In this document: piece by piece, positions 36,629-42,732 of the stretch
Layout of the letters: every line of letters starts with the position of its first letter
Numbering within the stretch: position 1 is the stretch's first letter
The notes under the pieces: model-generated
Database searches by the model: none
Told to the model about the DNA's origin: nothing
The model's input: only the letters and a program-made list of their open reading frames with translations
Source of the DNA: Oxalobacteraceae bacterium
GTDB lineage: Bacteria; Pseudomonadota; Gammaproteobacteria; Burkholderiales; Burkholderiaceae_D
Direction: 5' to 3'
DNA length: 42,732 bases
NCBI GenBank assembly: GCA_025352145.1
Contig: JANXTY010000066.1
Location: forward strand, 1-42,732
Position numbers and translations under genes: made by a program

Positions 36629-37822
36629 ATGTTGGACACTATTTTTATCGGCATGTCGGGTCTTTCCAGCTATGCCAAGGGTTTGAAGGTTATTGGAAAT
36701 AATCTGACCAATGTAAACACGCCGGGCTTTAAAAGCTCCCAACTACAATTTTCCGATCTCTTTTATCAGGCAAGTACGGGCGGACAACCAGGCAACGGCG
36801 CGACAAGCGCCCAGTTGGGTTCTGGCGTAGGCACGCTATCGGCCGCTATTAATTTCAATGCCGGGGATCTGAAAGCTTCACAAAATACGCTCGATTTGGC
36901 AATTAGTGGCAATGGTATGTTTGTCCTCCATGATGGCGCCCAATCTCACTATACGCGCGCAGGAAGTTTTGAATTTAATAAAGAGGGAATACTCGTTAAT
37001 AAAACCGATGCTTTGCACGTCTCGGGTTTAGATGCGCAAGGAAATTTAGTCGATGTTTCACTGGCCGATTTACGTCATAACCTGCCAAAGGCGACCGGCA
37101 CTATCAATTTCAAAGATAAATTGGCTTCGGACCTGGCCATAGGATCTAATTTCGTGGTTAACGGCGTCAATATTATTGATGCGTTAGGGGGCTCGCACAG
37201 TGTGACTTTGACCTTGAAGAATATGGGTGCAGGCGACTGGGACGTTACCATTAGCGATGTCACTGGTACGTTGGGAACCGGCAGTATCAAATATGCGGGC
37301 GGTGTTGCGGTAGCTGGCTCAAGTGTCGTGACCTTAGCTTTTGCTCCTGCCGGCGTCCCTGCGCTTTCTGTGAATTTCGACTTTTCAAAAAGCGAGTCGC
37401 TTGCCGGTGTTCCTGCGGGAACCTCCACATTGGCAGTCGACTCACAAGATGGTTATCTGGAAGGCGACTTAACAAAAGTCGCTTTCGATGCAGAGGGAAC
37501 ATTGATTGCATCCTACACCAACGGGCAAACAACAAAAGGGGCACGTCTTGCTTTGGCGCGTTTTGATTCGGACCAGGATGTCGTGCAGTTAAGCGGAAAC
37601 CAATTCGATAGTGCAAGTAAGCAGGCGGTACATGTGGGTTATGCCAAAACCGGAAATTTCGGAAGCTTGTTGTCGAGTCAAATAGAAGGGTCGAATGTAC
37701 ATATGGAAGATGAGTTTAGTAACCTCATCGTTATGCAACGTGGATATCAGGCGTCATCCCATGTCATCAGTACCGCCAATGACATGATTCAAGAATTGTT
37801 CGACATGAAAGGACATCGTTAA
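36629..37822 (+). CDS. flgE: flagellar hook protein FlgE
   Basis: FlgE polymerises into the hook. The 397-residue protein has the axial N-terminal signature IGNNLTNVNTPGFKSSQLQF, GNGMFVLHDG, a central D2-type beta domain and the C-terminal SNVHMEDEFSNLIVMQRGYQ followed by STANDMIQELFDM. Length is normal. This makes the locus a true hook-basal body and not an injectisome with a needle. It overlaps the next gene by one base (TAATG). Confidence 0.95.
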   Translation: MLDTIFIGMSGLSSYAKGLKVIGNNLTNVNTPGFKSSQLQFSDLFYQASTGGQPGNGATSAQLGSGVGTLSAAINFNAGDLKASQNTLDLAISGNGMFVLHDGAQSHYTRAGSFEFNKEGILVNKTDALHVSGLDAQGNLVDVSLADLRHNLPKATGTINFKDKLASDLAIGSNFVVNGVNIIDALGGSHSVTLTLKNMGAGDWDVTISDVTGTLGTGSIKYAGGVAVAGSSVVTLAFAPAGVPALSVNFDFSKSESLAGVPAGTSTLAVDSQDGYLEGDLTKVAFDAEGTLIASYTNGQTTKGARLALARFDSDQDVVQLSGNQFDSASKQAVHVGYAKTGNFGSLLSSQIEGSNVHMEDEFSNLIVMQRGYQASSHVISTANDMIQELFDMKGHR

Positions 37823-38616
37823 TGGAGGTGCGTTCGTTCAGGTTGCTAAGCGCCTCAGTTCTTGGCGCGGTAAAGCTTCAATTGGACGGATTGTTGGATC
37901 GCTGGTGTACCGATTGGGGTGTGCAGCAAGGCGGTATGCAAGTAGATTGCATACGGGCATGGGATGCAAGCCCGCAGCAAATGGCGATGCAATGGCAACG
38001 ATCGTATGTTGATAAAGAACGAGTGCTCCATTTTTCATGGCCGGCTGAATTGGCGACACATGTGCAGCGAAAAATGTTTCCCTCTGATTTGCGTCACGTC
38101 GTGCATCCGACACAATCTTCTTTGATCGCTGCTGGGGCATCTGAAAAGGCCATTTATTCTTTATTGGATCACATTGCGGCAAGTTTTTCCCTGAAGAATA
38201 AGACGGAGCAAACGGGAAAAGCCTCGCAAAGTACGTCCCATGAATTTACGCGCGGGTCGGGCGCAATCTTTGCCGGCATTCGGCTTGGCGAGTATTCTTT
38301 TGGGTGCTTGTTCAATGGGGAATGTATTGACTCACTGAGCGATCAGATCAAACCACCCATGGATAAGATGCCTTTCCAGGTGGATTATAAGAAAGCGTTG
38401 CGTAGTGTGGTGGTGAGTTTGCCGGTTGAGGTGGGACAGGCGGAAGTCGATATTGGGAGTCTGATGCAGCTTGGTGTCGGCGATGTGATTAGATTAGACA
38501 CGTCGATCGACAAACCAGTAGTGGTATCCAGCCCTGACGGTCATCGCTTATTTAATGGACATATAGGCACCTCAAAAAATGCGGTGGCGATTGAAATTGT
38601 TCGTGGTGAAAAATAG
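37822..38616 (+). CDS. FliM/SctQ-like cytoplasmic ring protein
   Basis: The 264-residue protein has a C-terminal SpoA domain (about 190-262, with SLPVEVGQAEVDIGSLMQLG) and a variable N-terminal region with Trp-rich helices (LLDRWCTDWGV). It is placed between flgE and fliN, where fliM is expected. It differs from FliM, which has about 330 residues, an EIDALL-type N-terminal CheY-binding motif and a CheC-like middle domain. None of these is visible. The layout is closer to injectisome SctQ/HrcQ. It may form the cytoplasmic sorting ring with FliN but is not expected to respond to CheY. Confidence 0.65.
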   Translation: MEVRSFRLLSASVLGAVKLQLDGLLDRWCTDWGVQQGGMQVDCIRAWDASPQQMAMQWQRSYVDKERVLHFSWPAELATHVQRKMFPSDLRHVVHPTQSSLIAAGASEKAIYSLLDHIAASFSLKNKTEQTGKASQSTSHEFTRGSGAIFAGIRLGEYSFGCLFNGECIDSLSDQIKPPMDKMPFQVDYKKALRSVVVSLPVEVGQAEVDIGSLMQLGVGDVIRLDTSIDKPVVVSSPDGHRLFNGHIGTSKNAVAIEIVRGEK

Positions 38617-38632
38617 AAAGCGGGAGTTAATT

Positions 38633-39028
38633 TTGAGTAGCATACCTAAAAATGAAAATGCGCGGCATGTTGAGCCACATATTGAGCAACATACCGGGCA
38701 GAATACCGGGCAACATACGTCGACACAAATTATTGAGCTTTCTGAGATTGTGGCGCAAGTACCCTCGGGGCCAGCCTTACTGGGTGGGAATATGAGTCTG
38801 CTTCATGGCGTGAAAGTGAAATTGACCGTCCTGCTTGGCCATGCCGATACGACCCTGGGCGAACTCATGGACCTGAAGGAAGCTGCCATACTGAAGATAG
38901 ATCGACACGTCGATTGTCCCGTGGATGTCATGGTGGATGGGAACGTAGTCGCCCGAGGACAATTGGTGGTAGTTGACGATCATTTCGGGGTAAGAGTTAC
39001 TGAAATAGCGCAAGCTGTTAAAGCATGA
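38633..39028 (+). CDS. fliN: cytoplasmic ring protein FliN
   Basis: FliN is a C-ring subunit and export docking factor. The 131-residue protein ends in one SpoA domain (about 53-128): LLHGVKVKLTVLLGHADTTL, GELMDLKEAAILKIDRHVD, then VARGQLVVVDDHFGVRVTEI. The N-terminus is His/Gln/Thr-rich, with repeats of the EQHTGQNTGQHT type. The start is TTG 38633 with GGGAG seven bases upstream. An in-frame ATG at 38579 lies inside the preceding gene and is less likely. The four-base overlap with fliO couples the two. Confidence 0.9.
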   Translation: MSSIPKNENARHVEPHIEQHTGQNTGQHTSTQIIELSEIVAQVPSGPALLGGNMSLLHGVKVKLTVLLGHADTTLGELMDLKEAAILKIDRHVDCPVDVMVDGNVVARGQLVVVDDHFGVRVTEIAQAVKA

Positions 39029-39435
39029 AGCTGAGCCGACTTTGCCGATTGTTTGCATGGGCAAGCTTTTTTTGTTGGGTCGGCATGGCGTGCGCGTTCG
39101 CAGTAGAAACACCGGCTGCTTTAATCCCCTTCAAACATGAGGCGCCAGATACTCCCGGCAGTTTTTCCAGTGCGATTATTGGGGCGACCCTTTTTCTCTG
39201 TGCTTTAGGAGCGGCTTTATACGTAATCCGACGCCGCCTTGGCCCAGGCAATCCACAACCGCACAAGAATAAATATCTCAGGATTGTGGAAACGCGCCGC
39301 CTAGATTCCCATTCATCTCTTTCCGTCATTGAATTCGGCGGCTCACTTCATTTGATCGGGCATACCCAACAAAACATCCGTTGTCTGGTTTCAACGCCAG
39401 GCCCCTCTGCAGAGGTCACGGAGAAGCCGCAATGA
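39025..39435 (+). CDS. fliO: flagellar biosynthesis protein FliO
   Basis: FliO is a small membrane protein that helps assemble the FliP ring. The 136-residue product has an N-terminal hydrophobic segment (ASFFCWVGMACAFA), a membrane helix at about 48-68 (SAIIGATLFLCALGAALYVI) and a cytoplasmic tail with LRIVETRRLDSHSSLSVIEF, the recognisable FliO pattern. FliO is found in flagella and not in injectisomes. It overlaps fliN and fliP by ATGA. Confidence 0.9.
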   Translation: MKLSRLCRLFAWASFFCWVGMACAFAVETPAALIPFKHEAPDTPGSFSSAIIGATLFLCALGAALYVIRRRLGPGNPQPHKNKYLRIVETRRLDSHSSLSVIEFGGSLHLIGHTQQNIRCLVSTPGPSAEVTEKPQ

Positions 39436-40214
39436 GTAGCGTGAAAAGAACAGGCAGGCAGACTTGGATGCCGGGTATTCTGGCGCTCGCAGCGATCGTA
39501 TTTTCTGCGGCGGCTTGCGCGAGTGAATCAATCGTCGCACTTCCCGGCATTCAAGTTCATCTTGCTGGAAGTAATGGGGCCACGGGAGAAATTTCGTCAG
39601 CCATCAAAATTCTACTGGGACTGACAGTGCTCAGTCTGGCACCGGCCATCCTGATGTCAATGACTGCTTTTATTCGGATTGTAATCGTGCTGTCCATGTT
39701 GCGTCATGCCTTAGGCATGCAAGAAACACCGCCCAATACGGTCGTGATCAGTTTGGCTTTATTCCTGACTTTTTTTACGATGTCCACTACCTTGCAAGAA
39801 GTCAATGTCAAAGCGTACCAGCCTTTCATGGCAGGGACGTTGACGGCCGAGGTAGCCGCTGTTCAGGCCATCAAACCAATGCGAGAATTCATGGTTCGCC
39901 AAACGCGTGAACAGGATCTGGCATTAATGGTGGAACTGTCCAAAAGCGAAGCGCCAAAAACAATCGAAGACATCAATTTAATTCAGCTGATTCCGGCCTT
40001 CATCTTGTCAGAGTTACGCTCTGCTTTTCAAATTGGATTCGTCATTTTTTTACCTTTCTTATTGATCGATTTAATTGTTTCAAGCGCCTTGATGTCGCTC
40101 GGGATGATGATGGTGCCGCCCGCATCAATTTCTTTGCCGTTGAAGATACTCATGTTCGTACTCATCGATGGCTGGAATCTGGTTGTTCGTGCACTTCTAG
40201 GAACATTTTCCTAG
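39432..40214 (+). CDS. fliP: flagellar export gate protein FliP
   Basis: FliP is the main ring subunit of the export gate. The 260-residue protein starts at ATG 39432 (overlap with fliO), has a signal peptide (ILALAAIVFSAAACA), then membrane helices with MTAFIRIVIVLSMLRHALG, QETPPNTVVISLALFL, and the C-terminal MSLGMMMVPPASISLPLKIL. It is the complete family pattern. It sits 19 kb from fliQ and fliR, at the opposite end of the locus, whereas fliPQR are often adjacent. Confidence 0.96.
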   Translation: MSSVKRTGRQTWMPGILALAAIVFSAAACASESIVALPGIQVHLAGSNGATGEISSAIKILLGLTVLSLAPAILMSMTAFIRIVIVLSMLRHALGMQETPPNTVVISLALFLTFFTMSTTLQEVNVKAYQPFMAGTLTAEVAAVQAIKPMREFMVRQTREQDLALMVELSKSEAPKTIEDINLIQLIPAFILSELRSAFQIGFVIFLPFLLIDLIVSSALMSLGMMMVPPASISLPLKILMFVLIDGWNLVVRALLGTFS

Positions 40215-40295
40215 CCCGATTTTTGCCTAAATTGGGGCGATGATCGCGTAATGTATGCAAAGATCGGGTTAGACTATTTCGATGGATAACGGGCC

Positions 40296-41057
40296 ATGAG
40301 TGTGAATCAACCGCCGCAGCCAACGCCGGTCGGGGGAGCTACCGATATTGCACTGCTTTGGAAACAATTGCGAAGTGGTCCCTGTGATTTGGCACGTGAA
40401 CAAATTATTGATGTGTACCTCCCGTTTGCGCGCACTCTGGCAGCGCAGGTTTATGCTAAACGCACGTATCTTGAACTGGAATTTTTCGATTATTTCCAGT
40501 ATGCGTCTATTGGATTAATGGAGGCCGTTGACCATTTTGATGGTGATCGGGGTGTAAAATTTGAGACTTTTGCCGCATCGAGGATAACGGGAGCCATATT
40601 GAGCGGCATAAAATCCCTGAGTGAAAAACAGGAACAGGTCAATGCTCGTCGGCGCCTCTTGTCCGAGCGCGTTACGTCGATGAAAACGGAACCTCCTGAC
40701 GATAAAGATCCCGATGCAATTTTTGTGTATTTGGCTGAACTTGCCATTGGTTTAGCGATTGGTTTTGTGCTTGAAGATACCGGTATGCACCAGCTAGATG
40801 ATTCGGCCTACCCAGACAACACCTATCAACGTGTCGAAATGCAGCAGCTTAACCAACGTGTCAGAGCATCGCTTGACGCGGTATCGGGAAAGGGAAGAGA
40901 AGTACTTTCCTATCACTATCTACAACAGATTTCGTTCGAGGAAATTGCGACAATGTTGGGCATAACCCGAGGTAGAGTGTCGCAAATTCACGTGGATACA
41001 TTAAATAAATTGCGAACCCGATTTTTCCGCAACGACGAAATGGATTTGTATTGTTAA
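40296..41057 (+). CDS. fliA: sigma-28 factor FliA-like
   Basis: A sigma-70-family factor of 253 residues in the FliA/WhiG group. Region 2 is seen in DYFQYASIGLMEAVDHFD and RGVKFETFAASRITGAILSG. Region 4 is seen in GREVLSYHYLQQISFEEIAT and GITRGRVSQIHVDTL, the helix-turn-helix for the -35 element. Regions 2 and 4 are joined by a divergent region 3, which lacks the usual RxxR start of domain 3, so it is a distant FliA. It probably drives late genes of this system. No flgM anti-sigma gene is near. It begins 81 bases after fliP. Confidence 0.85.
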   Translation: MSVNQPPQPTPVGGATDIALLWKQLRSGPCDLAREQIIDVYLPFARTLAAQVYAKRTYLELEFFDYFQYASIGLMEAVDHFDGDRGVKFETFAASRITGAILSGIKSLSEKQEQVNARRRLLSERVTSMKTEPPDDKDPDAIFVYLAELAIGLAIGFVLEDTGMHQLDDSAYPDNTYQRVEMQQLNQRVRASLDAVSGKGREVLSYHYLQQISFEEIATMLGITRGRVSQIHVDTLNKLRTRFFRNDEMDLYC

Positions 41058-41128
41058 TATTGTTAAGGGGCTATGTGCTACGTAATCAATGGATGCAATC
41101 AATTTATGCAACCCTGTTATTTTTTGCC

Positions 41129-41184
41129 CCTCGTCATCGAACGAGGAGCAGGCTTCGCCGATTAAGTCGGCATTAATTTTTTTG
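41129..41184 (+). terminator. paired hairpins ending the flagellar operon
   Basis: CCTCGT/ACGAGG (41129-41146) with a 6-base loop is followed by GCCGA/TCGGC (41157-41171) with a 5-base loop. A T-rich stretch ends at 41184. The second hairpin plus T run is probably the terminator after the sigma factor gene. Confidence 0.6.
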
Positions 41185-41192
41185 GACGATCT

Positions 41193-41807
41193 ATGACAAT
41201 GACATCCCTTTCAATGCTTGACCAAGCCGAATTATTGCAGCTCGCGCTCAATGCCAGCGCAGCGGGCGATTCAGGGTCAGCTATTTCCTATTTAAAAGAA
41301 GCAACCGCGCGTCCCGATGCAACTGCCCCATCACATTACATTTTGGGAGCGGAATATGCGCAAATCAAAATGTACGATCGTGCTGTCGCAGAGATGGAAG
41401 CTGCCCTTGCGATTGATCACGGGCTTTCTATCGCGCGTTTTCAACTCGGACTTTTGTGGCTGACGATGGGTAACGCCGAAAGATCGACGAATGTACTGAC
41501 ACCGCTCAATGAATTAGGAGATCAGCATCCGCTCTGTCTCTTCTCTCGTGGCTTGATTCACCTCATGCGGGATGAATTTGCGGATGTCTTGCAATGTCTG
41601 CAAAAAGGCATCGCTATCGGATTAAATACCGATATCGAAAATCAGGCATTGAATAGGGATATGCAAAAAATCATTCATCAAGTGGAACTTCTTTCTGCAA
41701 ATTCTGGTACTGCAAATATGAAAAATGAAGAAGACAATAGCGCTGCAGAGGAGGGGGACTCGCAGCATATTCTGCTTTCTGTCTACACTGGCAACGAAAA
41801 CAATTAA
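41193..41807 (+). CDS. TPR protein following the flagellar locus
   Basis: A 204-residue soluble protein with three to four TPR units, such as LQLALNASAAGDSGSAISYL, AEYAQIKMYDRAVAEMEAAL and FQLGLLWLTMGNAERSTNVL. The C-terminal tail is acidic. There is no signal peptide. Its size and TPR content would be compatible with a chaperone of the kind that serves secretion systems (SycD/LcrH type), but this is inference and not a family match. It begins eight bases after the T run of the hairpin terminator. ATG 41193 has GGA upstream. It may be co-expressed with the following unknown gene. Confidence 0.75.
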   Translation: MTMTSLSMLDQAELLQLALNASAAGDSGSAISYLKEATARPDATAPSHYILGAEYAQIKMYDRAVAEMEAALAIDHGLSIARFQLGLLWLTMGNAERSTNVLTPLNELGDQHPLCLFSRGLIHLMRDEFADVLQCLQKGIAIGLNTDIENQALNRDMQKIIHQVELLSANSGTANMKNEEDNSAAEEGDSQHILLSVYTGNENN

Positions 41808-41846
41808 CCCTGTACTTAACTCTATACCCGACGCCATACATTCCCT

Positions 41847-42260
41847 ATGTCATCCTCCCTCACAACAGTCGCTCAACTGGTTGCCGTTATTCGCGGGCAA
41901 TTGTCTTCTGATGTTACTTTAAAGCCCGCCGGACAGCGCTCTTCTGTTGGCAAGCCCCGGAAAAAACCGCGCACTTACAGCCCGAAAAAGCTCGAATCCG
42001 TGCTTGGTGAGAGAATTCGGACCATCGGAAGCGACGATCCTAATAGAGGGCGTAAGGTATTTCGGGTGTTTCTTGAATCGATCTTGCTCTCCCGTTTGGG
42101 AGAGCACCTCATCAACGATCCCCAGTTTTATCAAATGGTCGATGACATCCAAACCTCAATGGAGGCCGATCCAGGTATTCGCAAGCTGGTGGATAGCTCG
42201 ATTGAACATTTAATTTCGGTGTCACGTCCGCATTCCGGCCACCCAGATTTAAAACCGTAA
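41847..42260 (+). CDS. protein of unknown family downstream of the TPR gene
   Basis: I do not recognise this 137-residue protein. It has a basic Lys/Arg/Pro-rich segment at about residues 30-50 (GKPRKKPRTYSPKKLE) and a helical C-terminal half (VFRVFLESILLSRLGEHLIN, DPQFYQMVDDIQTSMEADPG). There is no membrane segment or signal peptide. It starts 39 bases after the TPR gene and on the same strand, so the two could form a small unit. A type III substrate or chaperone is imaginable, but nothing in the sequence proves it. Confidence 0.6.
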   Translation: MSSSLTTVAQLVAVIRGQLSSDVTLKPAGQRSSVGKPRKKPRTYSPKKLESVLGERIRTIGSDDPNRGRKVFRVFLESILLSRLGEHLINDPQFYQMVDDIQTSMEADPGIRKLVDSSIEHLISVSRPHSGHPDLKP

Positions 42261-42400
42261 AAGCATTTTTTAAAAATATTTTTACAGAATTTTTGCAAAG
42301 AAACACAGCAATAAAACAGCATCAAACGAACGCTCTGCCTAAAAGCCAGGCGTGCCACACGGAGTCGCTTATAGAAGTTGTTTCCACCTCCCAGGAGGGA
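42261..42400. other. intergenic region between the last gene and a structured segment
   Basis: AT-rich to about 42300, then a stretch with moderate GC that runs into the hairpin-rich segment. No gene with a recognisable product is seen. Minus-strand open frames here overlap the hairpins and are probably spurious. Confidence 0.4.
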
Positions 42401-42402
42401 AC

Positions 42403-42528
42403 CACCAGTGTCACCTGGTGAGTCTCGGAGCCTGAATAAAGAGCGGCTCCGACAACGTAGCAAAGCACCGAAAGGTGCGGGGCATCAATCGCGAGAGGCG
42501 TACCCTTCTGGCAGCCACAGGCCGGATG
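42403..42528 (+). ncRNA. hairpin-rich segment, candidate structured RNA
   Basis: Five stems follow one another: CACCAG/CTGGTG (42403-42420), TCGGAGCC/GGCTCCGA with a 12-base loop (42425-42452), GCACC-GAAA-GGTGC with a stable tetraloop (42465-42478), CGC/GCG (42490-42500) and CTGGC/GCCGG (42508-42525). CATC at 42483-42486 could pair with GATG at 42525-42528 to close the last two. This density of perfect stems argues for a folded RNA, but the strand is not certain. The general form recalls HEARO/omega RNAs of IscB elements. That comparison is tentative, and no IscB gene is in the window. The IS66 end begins 47 bases later. Confidence 0.45.
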
Positions 42529-42575
42529 AGCGCTAGACAGTCGGTATGCTGAAAACATTTGAATCTGCGATAAAG

Positions 42576-42732
42576 GTAAGCATCCAGCCGTCCCCCCTAT
42601 CGAGGCAGTTTTCTATGTGTTAAATCCAGAACGCAAAGGCAAAAGTTCATCAATGCGGCTATGTGGCCAGGCCGGCAGTTTTTCCAATGTATCCTTCAAC
42701 CAGGCCAGCGGTTCCAAACCATTCAACCTGGC
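42576..42732. mobile_element. end of an IS66-family insertion sequence
   Basis: GTAAGC at 42576 is the typical outer end of IS66 elements, and the transposase C-terminus reads toward it from the right edge. The remainder, including the small orfs, lies outside the window, so the target duplication cannot be seen. Confidence 0.7.
42613..42732 (-). CDS. IS66 transposase C-terminus, cut by window edge
   Basis: On the minus strand 39 codons run from the right edge to a TAG at 42613-42615. The peptide includes ARLNGLEPLAWLKDTLEKLP and then SRIDELLPLRS, which is the C-terminal domain found in IS66 TnpC transposases. The catalytic part is outside the window. It ends 37 bases before the IS terminus at 42576. 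Confidence 0.85.
   Translation of the reverse strand, partial: ARLNGLEPLAWLKDTLEKLPAWPHSRIDELLPLRSGFNT

Noticed and set aside
20871-40214. Injectisome (non-flagellar type III) cluster
   Set aside because: flgB, flgC, flgE, flgG, flgH, flgI and fliO are present and no secretin or needle gene is seen, so it is of flagellar origin.
42131-42463. Minus-strand open frames of 64-110 codons near the right end
   Set aside because: They overlap the true plus-strand gene at 41847-42260 and the hairpin-rich segment, and have no recognisable domains.

Overview
The window reads as chromosome of a betaproteobacterium, most likely Burkholderiales close to Oxalobacteraceae. This rests on the block glnA / small secreted protein / ntrB / ntrC, a 2-methylcitrate (prp) operon, the thiL-pgpA pair and a type 2 pyrF. 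No rRNA or other marker gives a firmer placement. Base composition is moderate and looks fairly even across the window.

Layout. 1-1640: insertion sequence debris. The N-terminus of an IS5-like transposase runs off the left edge, and beside it lies an IS1380-type transposase with an in-frame amber codon. 1790-2156: two leucine tRNAs (CAA and UAA anticodons). 2392-5624: thiL-pgpA, a LexA/CI-like S24 regulator, and pyrF on the minus strand. 5815-9427 (minus strand): prpB-prpC-prpD for propionate breakdown. 9428-14722: the nitrogen block, with a sigma-54 promoter and possible NtrC sites, then glnA, a small secreted coiled-coil protein, glnL (ntrB) and glnG (ntrC). 14810-18902: an FAD-dependent oxidoreductase, an NHL beta-propeller lipoprotein and a small HEXXH metalloprotease-like protein. 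19252-20406: a TPR protein.

20871-41057 is one co-directional, tightly overlapping flagellar locus: fliQ-fliR-flhB-flhA-flgF-flgG-flgA-flgH-flgI-flgB-flgC-fliE-fliF-(short fliG-like)-fliH-fliI-fliJ-(fliK position)-flgD-flgE-(fliM/sctQ-like)-fliN-fliO-fliP-fliA. Two accessory genes follow, a TPR protein and a protein I do not recognise. The export gate, ATPase complex, MS-ring, rod, P/L rings and hook are all present. No filament, filament cap, hook-filament junction, flgJ, flgM, fliL, motA/motB or chemotaxis gene lies in the window. The cytoplasmic ring is unusual. The FliG-like protein is only 173 aa and has no room for the torque-generating C-terminal domain. The FliM-like protein is 264 aa, lacks the N-terminal CheY-binding motif and looks more like an injectisome SctQ. 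FlgH lacks its lipoprotein cysteine and FlgD is short. Together these suggest a hook-basal-body machine derived from a flagellum but lacking a conventional rotor, possibly a secretion apparatus. This is the best candidate here for an undescribed system.

The right edge (42261-42732) has no flagellar gene. It holds a segment with several perfect short hairpins, one with a GAAA tetraloop, which looks like a structured RNA. Next to it is one end of an IS66-family element, with the GTAAGC terminus and the C-terminus of the transposase.
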